Shown: positions 50,275 through 58,930, numbered from the stretch's first letter. The stretch: 64,000 nt of DNA from DASVTU01 sp036387415 (GCA_036387415.1 DASVTU010000002.1:5593-69592), one strand, 5' to 3'. Numbers and translations: made by a program. The notes: a model not told the origin generated them from the letters alone.

Positions 50275-51834
50275 ATGAGATTACCGAAACATTTCTTCAG
50301 TTTTCGTGCGCGGTTATTGTTGGTCTTGGCGCTGTTGCTCATCGCCACGCTCGGCGTCCAGTACACCTTGAATCGCCGCGCCGGACGACGCATCGGAGCC
50401 GAGAACCGACTGGCCGAAGCCAATTTCAACAACGCGATTACCGAACAGGAACGCGCGCTCGCCGCCGGTTTTGCGCTCGCCGTCAAGAGTTTGTCGTCGC
50501 GTGCGTACTTGGAAGACCTCCAAAAAGAGGCGAACAATCCGTTGCTGACGAAAGAGGCGCGGCGGGTCGAGAATATTCTCGTCGTCAACGAGGACGGGCG
50601 CATAGACGATAGCCTCGACCCGAAATACAAACCCGAAACGCTTCCCAACGGCACTTATCACTACTTCAACATCTCGGAAATTCCGTTGCCCAAACTCGTC
50701 GCCGCCGACCCGTCGCTCGACGAGATTCGTCAAATGCTTCCCTCGTCCGCCATCACCTCGCAACCGCCGCGCACGGGCGAACCGCGTGCGTTTCCCTTCC
50801 GCGTCAACACCGACAAAGGCACCAACTACATCTTCATCGTGCTCGGCTCGGCCAATCCGCCGAACCGCGTCACGCCGTCGCAAGCCGCGCGCCCGCTCTG
50901 GCCGACGCTCGTCGTGATGCTCATCGCGATTCTCTCGACGGGCATTCTCGTCTGGCGTTTCACGCGCCCGCTCAACGACCTCTCCGAAGCGGCGCGACGT
51001 GTGGCGGCGGGCGATTTTGATTTTCGCGTGCCTGCCGCCGACCGACGCGACGAGATGGGCGCGCTCGCCGCTACTTTTAACGAGATGATTATGCGTCTCG
51101 GTCATGCGCGCGAACTCGAATCCCGCGTCAACCAGATGGAACGCTCGGCGGTCATCGGTCGTCTCGCCTCCGCCATCGCACACGAAATTCGCAACCCGCT
51201 TAACTACATCAACCTGACGCTCGACCACCTCCGCACCAGCCTCGCGCCCGAAGACGCCGCGAAACGCGAGAAGGTCGGGCGTTTGACCGACAACCTCAAG
51301 ACGGAAGTCCAGCGCATCAACAAACGCATCTCCGAATTCCTGAGCTACACGCGACCTTCCGAGTTGAACCTGCGTCCGCTCGACCTCCATGCGGCGGTCG
51401 TGGACGCGTTGAGTCTCGTCGAAGTGCAGGCGTCGGAGAGCGGCATCGAAACGCGCGTCGAACAACAGACGCCGCTTCCCGTCGTCGAAGGCGACGCCGA
51501 CTCTTTACGTTCCGTCTTTACAAACCTTATCATCAACGGGTTGCAAGCAATCGAAGGCAATGGCGAAGGAGGGCGTCTGACCATTACGCTCTCGGCGGCG
51601 GACGGGCATGCGCGCGTCGCAGTCGCCGACACTGGCAAAGGCATCGCGCCCGAACATCTCCCGCAAATTTTTGAACCATACTTTTCGACCAAAGACACCG
51701 GCACCGGCCTCGGCCTCGCCATCGTCAAAAAGGCGATTGAAGACCACGGCGGCGCAATCTTCGTTGAAAGCAAACCGGACGAAGGCACGACCTTCATCAT
51801 CGAATTACCGACCACAAGGAATGGAGATTCATAA
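50275..51834 (+). CDS. Membrane sensor histidine kinase, NtrB/AtoS-like
   Basis: From the ATG at 50275 the protein has 519 aa: a first membrane span (RLLLVLALLLIATLGVQYTL), a periplasmic sensor domain (about 35-220), a second span (LWPTLVVMLIAILSTGILVW), a HAMP domain (RPLNDLSEAARRVAAGDFDFRV), HisKA with AIAHEIRNPLNYINLTLDHLR and HATPase_c with FTNLIINGLQAIEG, ADTGKGIAPEHLPQIFEPYFSTKDTGTGLGLAIVKK. All boxes are complete. The next gene is its NtrC-type regulator, so the two are a system. The signal is unknown. Confidence 0.92.
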   Translation: MRLPKHFFSFRARLLLVLALLLIATLGVQYTLNRRAGRRIGAENRLAEANFNNAITEQERALAAGFALAVKSLSSRAYLEDLQKEANNPLLTKEARRVENILVVNEDGRIDDSLDPKYKPETLPNGTYHYFNISEIPLPKLVAADPSLDEIRQMLPSSAITSQPPRTGEPRAFPFRVNTDKGTNYIFIVLGSANPPNRVTPSQAARPLWPTLVVMLIAILSTGILVWRFTRPLNDLSEAARRVAAGDFDFRVPAADRRDEMGALAATFNEMIMRLGHARELESRVNQMERSAVIGRLASAIAHEIRNPLNYINLTLDHLRTSLAPEDAAKREKVGRLTDNLKTEVQRINKRISEFLSYTRPSELNLRPLDLHAAVVDALSLVEVQASESGIETRVEQQTPLPVVEGDADSLRSVFTNLIINGLQAIEGNGEGGRLTITLSAADGHARVAVADTGKGIAPEHLPQIFEPYFSTKDTGTGLGLAIVKKAIEDHGGAIFVESKPDEGTTFIIELPTTRNGDS

Positions 51835-51836
51835 AA

Positions 51837-51943
51837 ATTGCGGATTTCGGATTGCGGAATGCGGATTGACAAAACCGATGAGGCGCGCGGGTTAGATACA
51901 ATCCGTCTTCCAATCCGAAATCCGAAATCCGCATTCCGCAATG
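51837..51943. repeat. Heptamer inverted element, GCGGATT family
   Basis: The left arm at 51837-51869 has ATTGCGG, ATTTCGG, ATTGCGG, AATGCGG, ATTGACA. The right arm at 51911-51943 is the complement (CAATCCGAAATCCGAAATCC and GCATTCCGCAAT). The loop is about 41 nt. It separates kinase and regulator. The regulator's GGGAG ribosome-binding site lies outside the element. Confidence 0.88.
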
Positions 51944-51953
51944 GGAGTTACTG

Positions 51954-53312
51954 ATGGCACGTAAAAGCATCCTCGTCGTAGACGACGAGAAGTTACAGCG
52001 AGAGATACTTGAAGAGATTTTGTCGGGCGAGGGCTACGACGTGACGACCGCCTCGTCGGGCGAGGCGGCGCTCAAGATTGCCAAAGAGCATCGCTTCGAT
52101 TTGGCGTTGACCGATTTGAAAATGACGGGCATGGATGGCGTCGAACTGTTGCAACGACTGCTCGCCTACGATTCGTCCATCATCGTCATTCTGCTGACGG
52201 CGCACGGCTCAATTGAATCTGCGAAGGAAGCCCTGCGGCGTGGCGCGTTCGAGTATCTCGAAAAACCTTACGACCGCGAGACGCTGCTCGAAACAATCCG
52301 TCGCGCGCTCGCGCGTCTCGACGAACTCGACACGGAAATCATCTCGGCTTCGACCGAAATGGAAGCTGTCAAGAAGATGATTCTCAAGGTGGCGCGTTCG
52401 AGTTCGACTGTCTTGATTCGCGGCGAATCCGGCACGGGCAAGGAACTCATCGCACGCGCCATCCACACTCAAAGCCCGCGCGCCGCAGAGATGTTTCAGG
52501 CCGTCAACTGCGCCGCCATCAACGAGAACCTACTCGAATCAGAACTCTTCGGACATGAGCGCGGCGCGTTCACGGGCGCACACGCCGAGAAGAAAGGCTT
52601 GTTTGAAGTCGCCGACAAAGGCACGCTTTTTCTCGACGAAATCGGCGAACTCGACATTACGATGCAAGCCAAACTTCTGCGCGCACTTCAGGAACGCGAG
52701 ATTCGCCGCGTCGGCGGCACACGCGCCATCAAGATTGACGTGCGCGTCGTTGCCGCCACCAACCGCGACCTCCGCGCGATGGTTTCCGACGGGCGTTTCC
52801 GCGACGACCTCTACTATCGCATTAACGTCCTTTCCATCGACGTGCCACCTTTGCGCGAACGCCGCGACGACATCCCCGTCCTCATCAGTTTCTTCTTGAA
52901 GAAACACACGCGCAACACTTCGCGTCTGGTGCGCGGGCTGACTCCCGAAGCGCGCACAGTGATGACCGACTACGCGTGGCCGGGCAACGTCCGCCAATTA
53001 GAGTCGGCCATCGAGCGCGCCATCCTCCTCGCCGAAAGCGACCTCATCACGGTCGAAGATTTGCCGCTCGAAGTCCGGCAGGAGACGCGTCCGACATCGG
53101 AAAGCGGCTTCAAGCTACCGCCCGAAGGCGTCAACTTCGAGGATGTCGAACGCAACCTCCTCGAACAAGCCATGTCGCGCACCGACTACAACATCACGAA
53201 GGCCGCCAAACTACTCGGCCTCACCTTTCGCACGCTCCAATACCGTCTCGAAAAATTCGGCATCAAACGTGCCGACAAACACGGCGGCGCGGAAGAAGAG
53301 GAAGAAGAATGA
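51954..53312 (+). CDS. Sigma-54-dependent response regulator, NtrC family
   Basis: The 452-aa protein has a receiver (ILVVDDEKLQREIL, phosphate Asp in ALTDLKMTGMDG, Lys in LEKPYD), a sigma-54 AAA+ domain with GESGTGKELIARAIH (Walker A), GAFTGA in HERGAFTGAHAEKKG, FLDEIGELDI (Walker B), VRQLESAIERA, and a C-terminal Fis-type HTH (NLLEQAMSRTDYNITKAAKLLGLTFRTLQYRLEKFGI). The motif set is complete, so it should activate sigma-54 promoters. It pairs with the kinase upstream. Targets cannot be named from here; no sigma-54-like site was seen next to it. Confidence 0.95.
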   Translation: MARKSILVVDDEKLQREILEEILSGEGYDVTTASSGEAALKIAKEHRFDLALTDLKMTGMDGVELLQRLLAYDSSIIVILLTAHGSIESAKEALRRGAFEYLEKPYDRETLLETIRRALARLDELDTEIISASTEMEAVKKMILKVARSSSTVLIRGESGTGKELIARAIHTQSPRAAEMFQAVNCAAINENLLESELFGHERGAFTGAHAEKKGLFEVADKGTLFLDEIGELDITMQAKLLRALQEREIRRVGGTRAIKIDVRVVAATNRDLRAMVSDGRFRDDLYYRINVLSIDVPPLRERRDDIPVLISFFLKKHTRNTSRLVRGLTPEARTVMTDYAWPGNVRQLESAIERAILLAESDLITVEDLPLEVRQETRPTSESGFKLPPEGVNFEDVERNLLEQAMSRTDYNITKAAKLLGLTFRTLQYRLEKFGIKRADKHGGAEEEEEE

Positions 53313-53929
53313 ACCTCGTTGAGATACTCGGTTTGGGACTCGGCGCGGCGTGGACATCGGGCATCAATCTGTATGCGACGGTGGCGGCGTTGGGGCTGCT
53401 ACAGCATTTTGGTTTGGCACGTCTGCCGGGCGGGTTGGCGGTGCTCGATAACTGGTGGATTATCGGTGTCGCGCTGTTTCTCTATTCGATTGAGTTTGTC
53501 GCCGACAAGATTCCATACGTCGATACGGTGTGGGACGCCGTGCACACGTTCATACGCGTTCCGGCGGGAGCCATCATCGCCGTCTCCGCGACCGCCAATC
53601 TCGACCCGACGGTACGCATCATCGCGCTTCTGCTCGGCGGCTCGCTCGCGCTCTCGACCCACGGGACAAAGGCGACCGTGCGGGCTGCGGCCAACACCAG
53701 CCCTGAGCCGTTCACCAACTGGACGCTCTCCATCGTGGAAGACGTTTTCGCCGTCGGCGCGCTCGTTCTGGCGGTGCTGCATCCGGCGGTGATTCTGGTC
53801 GTCATCTTTATTTTTCTGTTGATACTGGCGTGGATTCTGCCAAAGGTGTTGCGTCGTCTGCGTCGCATGTTGGCGGCGACGCGCGCCTTCTTTGGCGGGC
53901 AGACGGTTGCCGAGGCATCTCGCAAATAA
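53309..53929 (+). CDS. DUF4126 family membrane protein
   Basis: The 206-aa protein starts MNLVEILGLGLGAAWTSGINLYATVAALGLLQHFG and has about five membrane spans, with conserved-looking SIEFVADKIPYVDTVWDAVHTFIRVPAGAIIAV and THGTKATVRAAANTSPEPFTNWTLSIVEDV, the pattern of DUF4126. Its ATG overlaps the regulator's stop by four bases (ATGA), so it is translated with the two-component system and may be its target or sensor partner. Function unknown. Confidence 0.82.
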   Translation: MNLVEILGLGLGAAWTSGINLYATVAALGLLQHFGLARLPGGLAVLDNWWIIGVALFLYSIEFVADKIPYVDTVWDAVHTFIRVPAGAIIAVSATANLDPTVRIIALLLGGSLALSTHGTKATVRAAANTSPEPFTNWTLSIVEDVFAVGALVLAVLHPAVILVVIFIFLLILAWILPKVLRRLRRMLAATRAFFGGQTVAEASRK

Positions 53930-54028
53930 ACGTCGAACGACCGCGACGAGAGCCACGTCTCAAGAATACGAATTTGAACGGGAGCAGCGACTTGAGAGTT
54001 TTGCGCCCGTCGCCTTAAACTCATACCC

Positions 54029-54622
54029 ATGCGCCGAAACATAATCGCTCTGCTCGCCTGCTCCATCATCGTGTCGTTCTCCGCCGCCTGTTCCGCAACA
54101 GATGAGAGGACGGCGAATCAAACGGTCGCGCCCGCTTCGTCGCCTGCCACGGCCACCGCATCTACTAATAACGCAGCGCCGTCAACGGAAGTCGCCGGAG
54201 CGACCGCACAAGCGCCGCCGTCGCAGGTTGTGAATGTCAATCCGTCGGAAGTAAAAGTGCGTGCGGGTGGTTCGGCGGACGCCGAGGTGCGACTCGAAAT
54301 CGCGCAGGGCTACCACATCAATGCCAATCCGCCGACGCACAAATATCTCATCCCGACGCAAATCGAAGCGACCGTCGCCGAAGGCATCGACGTAGGCAAG
54401 CCCGTCTATCCGAAGGCGTTGACGAAGAAATTCAACTTCGACCAGACGCCGCTCGCCGTCTACGAAAGCGAAGCGACGATAAAATTGCCGCTCCGCATCG
54501 CCAGCAACACGCCCGCAGGCGAACGCACGCTTCCCGTCAAAATCCGCGTCCAGCCCTGTGACAATCAGGCGTGCTACCCTCCGCGCACGATTGCCACATC
54601 CATTCGAGTGCTCATCCAATAA
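54029..54622 (+). CDS. Lipoprotein-like DsbD N-terminal-type domain protein
   Basis: The 197-aa protein has a signal with FSAAC near residue 21 (an imperfect lipobox), a S/T/A/P linker and a single DsbD-alpha-like domain: AQGYHINANPPTHKYLIPTQIEA, VYPKALTKKFNFDQTPLAVYESEATIKLP and RVQPCDNQACYPPRT. The two Cys in CDNQAC match the reducing Cys pair of the DsbD N-terminal domain. There is no membrane or thioredoxin part, so it must get electrons from another protein, perhaps CcdA-like. It should act in the periplasm. No partner is in the window. Confidence 0.82.
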   Translation: MRRNIIALLACSIIVSFSAACSATDERTANQTVAPASSPATATASTNNAAPSTEVAGATAQAPPSQVVNVNPSEVKVRAGGSADAEVRLEIAQGYHINANPPTHKYLIPTQIEATVAEGIDVGKPVYPKALTKKFNFDQTPLAVYESEATIKLPLRIASNTPAGERTLPVKIRVQPCDNQACYPPRTIATSIRVLIQ

Positions 54623-54690
54623 ATTTTTGACAAGTCGGAAACGCGTCGGCGTGGCCCGACGTATAACCGACAACGGCATCTCGACGAGTC

Positions 54691-55146
54691 ATGCTGAAAG
54701 ACGACACGATGCGACGCAGAAGCAACGCAACGCCGGATGAATTCGTGGAACAAGATGTCGGAGATGACCCGACGGCGGTGGCCGCGCACGAACGCAACCA
54801 AGCGACGCAGGACGACGAAGCAGAGAATGACGAAGCAGAAGAAGAAGGCGACAATGCTTCGATGGATGAGGATTTTGAGCGAGGGCGCGCGTCGGCTTTA
54901 TCGCGCGTGTACGATACGCTGCCCGGTTCATCGCGGCTATGGAATTTGATAACTCTCGCGTGTCTTGCGGCGGCGGCGTTCGCGATACTGAACAGACGAA
55001 GCGACGCGGCTTTTGTCGTGGCGACGCTCGGAGTTCTGGCGTGGTTCGTCGAGAAGCGTAACCGATTGCAAGCGGGGAGCGAAAGTGTCGAGCCTCGCGG
55101 GCAAATTAAAGATGAGGATGAAAGGAATCGTGTTGAGAATGAATAA
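54691..55146 (+). CDS. Hypothetical acidic protein with two membrane spans
   Basis: The 151-aa product has an N-terminal 65 residues very rich in D, E, and A, then RVYDTLPGSSRLWNLITLACLAAAAFAILNRRSDAAFVVATLGVLAWFVEKRNRL, two spans, and an acidic tail. I know no family. Its end overlaps the start of the next gene. The start at 54691 has weak support; the Met at 54709 is an alternative. Confidence 0.5.
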   Translation: MLKDDTMRRRSNATPDEFVEQDVGDDPTAVAAHERNQATQDDEAENDEAEEEGDNASMDEDFERGRASALSRVYDTLPGSSRLWNLITLACLAAAAFAILNRRSDAAFVVATLGVLAWFVEKRNRLQAGSESVEPRGQIKDEDERNRVENE

Positions 55147-55840
55147 AGGCGGGTTGAAAGTGAAGCGACGCATATCGGGGATGAATAGATTCGCGCTGTC
55201 AGCGTTGATGGTGTCGGCGACGACATTGGCAGTCATGGCATCGTTTTCTTTGACAACGCAGGATGTCGCGGCGGCGGTGAATCCGTCAGCGGCGACGAAT
55301 CTGTCAGCGACGATTAATGCGGCGCGGTCGTCAGCGACAGGAACATCGACGGTCACAGTGGCCGCCAATGAGGCGGACGTGCGGCGTGCGATGGAGCGTG
55401 CGTTTCAGATGTTGCGTGCGGGCGAGTTCGGTGGTTTGTATAATGCTTTGCCGTCGGCGTCGCAGCGTCGCATCTCGCGTGCGCGTTTTGTGAGTGGGAT
55501 GAATCGTGCGCGCGGAATGTATGAGCTTGACCGACTGGAAATCAACTCGGTGCGTGTGGCGGGCGACCTCGCGGTGGTTGACGCGGTGCTCTACGGGCGT
55601 GCGCGGCAGCCAATCGAGGGTGAGGGCAAAATCGTCGCGCGGCAGTACATGGTGCGCGAGGGCGGACAGTGGCGCGTGACGACGGGCGAGCGTTCGACCA
55701 TCGCGCCGTTGCTCGCCGCTAACCCGCAGTTCGCACGCCGATTTCCGGCGACAGAGCCGCGCGTCTATCTCAAACGCGACGGTAAGTGGGTGGACATCTC
55801 CGCGTTCGCCGCTTCCATGCGCCGACGCCAAACGAAATGA
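55139..55840 (+). CDS. Secreted NTF2/DUF4440-like domain protein
   Basis: The 233-aa product has a basic lead, one signal or anchor span (FALSALMVSATTLAVMASF), an A/S/T linker and, from about residue 85, a domain that starts EADVRRAMERAFQMLRAGEFGGLYNALPSASQRRISRARFVSGMNRARG and ends EGEGKIVARQYMVREGGQWRVTTGERS. The layout resembles the NTF2-like fold of DUF4440/SnoaL proteins; the match is by eye. The start at 55139 overlaps the upstream gene; 55181 (MNRFALSA) is also possible. It overlaps the next gene by four bases. Confidence 0.58.
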   Translation: MNKGGLKVKRRISGMNRFALSALMVSATTLAVMASFSLTTQDVAAAVNPSAATNLSATINAARSSATGTSTVTVAANEADVRRAMERAFQMLRAGEFGGLYNALPSASQRRISRARFVSGMNRARGMYELDRLEINSVRVAGDLAVVDAVLYGRARQPIEGEGKIVARQYMVREGGQWRVTTGERSTIAPLLAANPQFARRFPATEPRVYLKRDGKWVDISAFAASMRRRQTK

Positions 55841-56073
55841 AAGAACGCAATCAACGACGCGATGCATTGCCCTATCGTGTGCTGCTCATCATCATCATCG
55901 GCAGCCTTCTGACACTACTGCTCGCGGCCTTCTCCAATCCCGCCCCGCTCACGACGCGCGCAATCCTGCTGCTGCTCGCGGGCATCCTGCTCGTCGTCGC
56001 CATCGCCCTCGAAATCGTCTTCCGCGATGTCGCGCGACTACGCGAACGCCTGCGCCAACTCGAAAAACGATGA
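55837..56073 (+). CDS. Small two-span membrane protein
   Basis: The 78-aa product has a basic N-terminus (MKERNQRRDALPYR), two membrane spans (VLLIIIIGSLLTLLLAAF and AILLLLAGILLVVAIALEIVF) and a C-terminal amphipathic helix (RDVARLRERLRQLEKR). Its ATG overlaps the stop of the previous gene (ATGA). The previous genes and this one form a cluster of small envelope proteins. The function is not known. Confidence 0.58.
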   Translation: MKERNQRRDALPYRVLLIIIIGSLLTLLLAAFSNPAPLTTRAILLLLAGILLVVAIALEIVFRDVARLRERLRQLEKR

Positions 56074-56090
56074 GACGTTTGATTGCGGAT

Positions 56091-56155
56091 TTCGGATTGC
56101 GGAGTGCGGATTGAAGAAGCGCCTGTGCTTCAATCTGTGTTTCGCAAGTCCGATT
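56091..56155. repeat. Heptamer inverted element, GCGGATT family
   Basis: The left arm at 56091-56118 has ATTGCGG, ATTTCGG, ATTGCGG, AGTGCGG, ATTGAAG. The right arm at 56129-56155 is a worn complement (CAATCTGTGTTTCGCAAGTCCG). It lies between two facing genes. Confidence 0.75.
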
Positions 56156-56489
56156 ATTCTTTGTTAATAAATTCCAGGAAAGATAGTTGCGAATCGTCTG
56201 AGCCGTTGTCGGCGGCGGAGCGGCGTGATTGGCGCGGGGTGCGGCGTGTGGCGTCGCCGTCGAGGGCTTCGCGGACGGATTGAAGATGAAAGCGTGTGAT
56301 GCGCGCAGTGATGCGGATGGAGGGGATGCGACCTTCGCGTGCGAGTCGGCGCACAGTCGATTCACTGACCTGCAAGATGGCAGCGAGTTGTCGCGCGGTC
56401 AGGAACTGTTCGCGCGTCGTCTCGTTTGAATGGGTCGCATCCTTCACGGCATTGTCGTCTTGCGTCGATGTTGGCCGCCGCAATGTCAA
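56154..56489 (-). CDS. Excisionase-type helix-turn-helix DNA-binding protein
   Basis: The 111-aa frame has a domain FLTARQLAAILQVSESTVRRLAREGRIPSIRITARITRFHLQSVREAL, the winged HTH of the excisionase/MerR-like type. It should bind DNA. The start is unclear: TTG at 56489 or GTG at 56447. The C-terminal 35 residues are polar. No integrase or phage gene is near. It is next to the carboxypeptidase-regulatory-like gene on the same strand with no gap. Confidence 0.75.
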   Translation of the reverse strand: MTLRRPTSTQDDNAVKDATHSNETTREQFLTARQLAAILQVSESTVRRLAREGRIPSIRITARITRFHLQSVREALDGDATRRTPRQSRRSAADNGSDDSQLSFLEFINKE

Positions 56490-57119
56490 CTACTTGGCGG
56501 CTGGATGGAGTGTGATGGCGATGTTGTTTCTCGTCGCGCCTTCAACTTCGACTTCCTGTTTGGCCGTCTCCATACCGTCAGCGCGGACGGTGATGAGATA
56601 GCGGGCGCGTTCGGGCGAGAGGCGAAACTGGAAAAGGCCGAACTCGCTGGTGATGCGTCCGTCGAGTTTTTTGGTCGAGCCATCGGAGTTGAGGAAGGCA
56701 ATATCGACACGCGCGCCGCGCACGATGCGCCCCGCTTCGTCGAAGACGCTGCCACGTATGAAGGCGAGCGAACCCGTATCGACGGGCAGGAAGAGTTTGT
56801 CGCCGCCGAGCGAGCGCGTCTTCCCTGCGCGCACTTCCACCTTCTCCATCGTGCCGATGCTCAGACCGGGCTTGCGAAAGGTCAATCCGTAGAGACCCGG
56901 CTGAAGTCCTTGAATGACAAACTCGCCTTTGCTGTTGGTCGCGACGCGTTTCACTTCTTCTTCGCCCTGCCTGACGATGACAGCCACGGCGTCCGGCGTC
57001 GAGTTGCCGTCTACGCGAACCTTGCCCTTGATGCTGCCCGTCGTCTTGTCTTGCCCGAACGCGCCCACGGCGAGCGCCAAAGCAACGACCAACGCGCCAA
57101 ATGTCCTACGAAAACGCAT
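56490..57119 (-). CDS. Secreted carboxypeptidase-regulatory-like domain protein
   Basis: The 209-aa protein has a signal peptide (TFGALVVALALAVGAFG) and two beta-sandwich units: GSIKGKVRVDGNSTPDAVAVIVRQGEEEVKRVATNSKGEFVIQGLQPGLYGLTFRKPG and FIRGSVFDEAGRIVRGARVDIAFLNSDGSTKKLDGRITSEFGLFQFRLSPERARYLITVRADG. Both have the carboxypeptidase regulatory-like (CarboxypepD_reg) pattern common in Acidobacteria and Bacteroidetes. It has no catalytic domain; a surface or binding role is likely. An extended -10 promoter is 60 nt upstream. Confidence 0.82.
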   Translation of the reverse strand: MRFRRTFGALVVALALAVGAFGQDKTTGSIKGKVRVDGNSTPDAVAVIVRQGEEEVKRVATNSKGEFVIQGLQPGLYGLTFRKPGLSIGTMEKVEVRAGKTRSLGGDKLFLPVDTGSLAFIRGSVFDEAGRIVRGARVDIAFLNSDGSTKKLDGRITSEFGLFQFRLSPERARYLITVRADGMETAKQEVEVEGATRNNIAITLHPAAK

Positions 57120-57179
57120 CTCGTTTTTACCTCTTGCCTGATGATTGACGGAAACACGCGAGCCAAACGCAGTCGGATT

Positions 57180-57188
57180 ATTATATCA
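57180..57188 (-). promoter_or_regulatory. Extended -10 promoter of the 57119 gene
   Basis: On the minus strand TGATATAAT (57188-57180) is a full extended -10 (TGN-TATAAT) about 60 nt before the start codon. The -35 region is weak. Confidence 0.55.
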
Positions 57189-57501
57189 CGCGGCTCGCGC
57201 GACGCGATTGTCCACTTGCGGCGACCGAAGCCGGAACCGTCGGGACTCAATCACTGATGCGAAGGATGACGCTCCGTGTTGCCTCCGGTGGCAGCGTCGG
57301 CTGCTGCTGTTGCATCCCACTGCTCACCGCTTCCGATAATTGCTATCATGGCGGTGGTTTCTCCCCTGAAAACGGAGCTTCCCGGCGAGACCATGTGATA
57401 CTATTTGCGGGCGCACCCCGTCTGTTTCCCGACCTGTATTCGATGAAATACAAGGAGAGTAGAGCGGCGCAAAAAACGCGCCGGGTCGAGAGCGAGGTTT
57501 T
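57189..57501. other. Non-coding gap before the VWFA gene
   Basis: Between divergent genes, with no supported frame. A possible promoter for the VWFA gene (TTGCAT near 57311 and GATAAT or TATCAT near 57336-57349) is weak. A run of GC-rich palindromes near 57460-57485 (GGCGCAAAAAACGCGCC) may fold in the 5' leader. Confidence 0.35.
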
Positions 57502-58635
57502 ATGTCCCCTTCCGGCGAATTATTGAGCGAGTTTTCCTTTTTTCGCTTCGTATCTCTATGCGCGGTCTTCGGCTGCGCGTTGCTTCTCTCCGTTCTATCC
57601 GCACGCGCGCAGACCGCCGCGACGCAACAACCGCAACCCGCGCAGGAGACGGAACGACCGCGACGCGTCAATCCTCCGTCTGATGCCGCGAAGACGCAGG
57701 ACGACGATGCGGAGTTGGTTGACGAAGAAGTGGTGCGCGTCGATACCGACATTGTGATGGTTGACGTGTCAGTGACGGATGCGGAGGGGCGTCCGGTGCG
57801 GAATCTGCGTCTAGAAGATTTCAAGATTTACGAAGACGAAGTTGAACGTCCGATTTCTTTCTTCAACGTCGAACGTCGCAGCGGACAGCCGCGTCCCGTC
57901 GCCGTGGTCTTCGCCGTGGATGCTTCCGGCAGCATGACGCCTGAAGAGATGGTGCGTATCGGCAACGCGATGCGCGCCTTCTCCAAACGCCTCTCCAATC
58001 ATCCGTCGGTCTTTGCCATCATGAGTTTCGGGATGAACGTGAAAGTTCAACAGCCGTTCACCAGCGACCTCAAGAAACTCGACCGCGCGCTCGAACGCAT
58101 GACACGCGACATCAACGGTCTCTCCACGCACGCTTACGATGCCATCGACGACGCCGTTCGCATGCTCGTTCGCAACGCGCCGCGCACACGCGAACGGCGT
58201 CTGATGAAACGCGCGGTGGTCGTTATTACCGACGGATTTCCCGTGGGCGACACCGTTGCGCCGCAGACCGTCATCGAACGCGCCAACGCCGCGGACGTAA
58301 GCATCTATACCGTGACGCTGCCTTCCTACACGCGCCTGCTCGCCTCGGTCGCGCAGATGCCTCTGCCCACGCCGCTCGACGTGAGCGGACTGGTTGAGAA
58401 GACGGGCGGCACGAATATCTATGCCGTCGATAAGGATTACGACGCGTTATTCAAAGCACTGGCCGAAGAAGTCGTCAACTCCTACGTTCTGGCCTACTAC
58501 CCGCCCGAAGAAAAACGGCGCGACGGACGTTTTCACACCATCCGTATTAGCGCGCCGCAGGGTCTTCAGATTCGCCAGAGTCGTGTCGGGTACAAAGCCG
58601 AGAGCGGTAAGCAGAAAGCGCAGTCGAGCCGATAA
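57502..58635 (+). CDS. Secreted VWFA-domain protein (Acidobacteria-type)
   Basis: The 377-aa protein has a signal peptide (about residues 15-36, ending RAQ), a linker, then a beta domain (VDVSVTDAEGRPVRNLRLEDFKIYEDEVERPISFFNVERR) and a VWA domain (VAVVFAVDASGSMTPEEM with the MIDAS DxSxS, and ITDGFPVG). This domain order is that of the VWFA-related family named for Acidobacteria, and helps place the organism. The metal site is complete, so protein or ligand binding is likely. It stands alone, transcribed toward lysW. Confidence 0.9.
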   Translation: MSPSGELLSEFSFFRFVSLCAVFGCALLLSVLSARAQTAATQQPQPAQETERPRRVNPPSDAAKTQDDDAELVDEEVVRVDTDIVMVDVSVTDAEGRPVRNLRLEDFKIYEDEVERPISFFNVERRSGQPRPVAVVFAVDASGSMTPEEMVRIGNAMRAFSKRLSNHPSVFAIMSFGMNVKVQQPFTSDLKKLDRALERMTRDINGLSTHAYDAIDDAVRMLVRNAPRTRERRLMKRAVVVITDGFPVGDTVAPQTVIERANAADVSIYTVTLPSYTRLLASVAQMPLPTPLDVSGLVEKTGGTNIYAVDKDYDALFKALAEEVVNSYVLAYYPPEEKRRDGRFHTIRISAPQGLQIRQSRVGYKAESGKQKAQSSR

Positions 58636-58735
58636 GCGAGCCTCGGGCGAGGCCAGAATCGATTCCACTGCACGTCGCCTTAGCGACCCGACTTGTTCCC
58701 GTTCAGCCTACTACTGGCTGCTGCTTCGATAGATT

Positions 58736-58930
58736 TTAGTAATCCTCCTCTTCGTCCTCGTCGCCGAAATCGTCGTCCTCTTCATCCTCGACGATATCTA
58801 ATTCAACGGGGTCGAGACCTACTACTTCCAACGTCGTTCCGCATTCGTCGCATGTCACCATGTCTCCTTTATCGGAGTCGGTATCGACATGGACATCGGC
58901 GTCGCAATCAGGGCATGTTCCGGTCGGCAC
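58736..58930 (-). CDS. lysW: LysW-like amino-group carrier protein with extended acidic tail
   Basis: From the GTG at 58930 (strong GGAGGAAAGG 8 nt before it) the protein has 64 aa, the usual LysW size. It has a zinc ribbon (CPDCDADVHV and VTCDECGTTLEVVGLDPVELDIV) and a very acidic C-terminus. Known LysW proteins end in EDWGE, whose last Glu carries the substrate in lysine or arginine synthesis. Here a DDFGDE segment, like it, is followed by six more residues (DEEEDY), so the end is not Glu. No lysX, lysZ or other carrier enzymes are in the window. Confidence 0.75.
   Translation of the reverse strand: MPTGTCPDCDADVHVDTDSDKGDMVTCDECGTTLEVVGLDPVELDIVEDEEDDDFGDEDEEEDY

Noticed and set aside
56154..56489. 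Prophage remnant around the excisionase-like gene
   Set aside because: There is no integrase, phage gene or att-like repeat nearby.
58640..58735. Another CAGTAGA element near 58700
   Set aside because: Only a half array (CTACTACTGGCTGCTG) is visible without a matching arm; it may be a worn relic.
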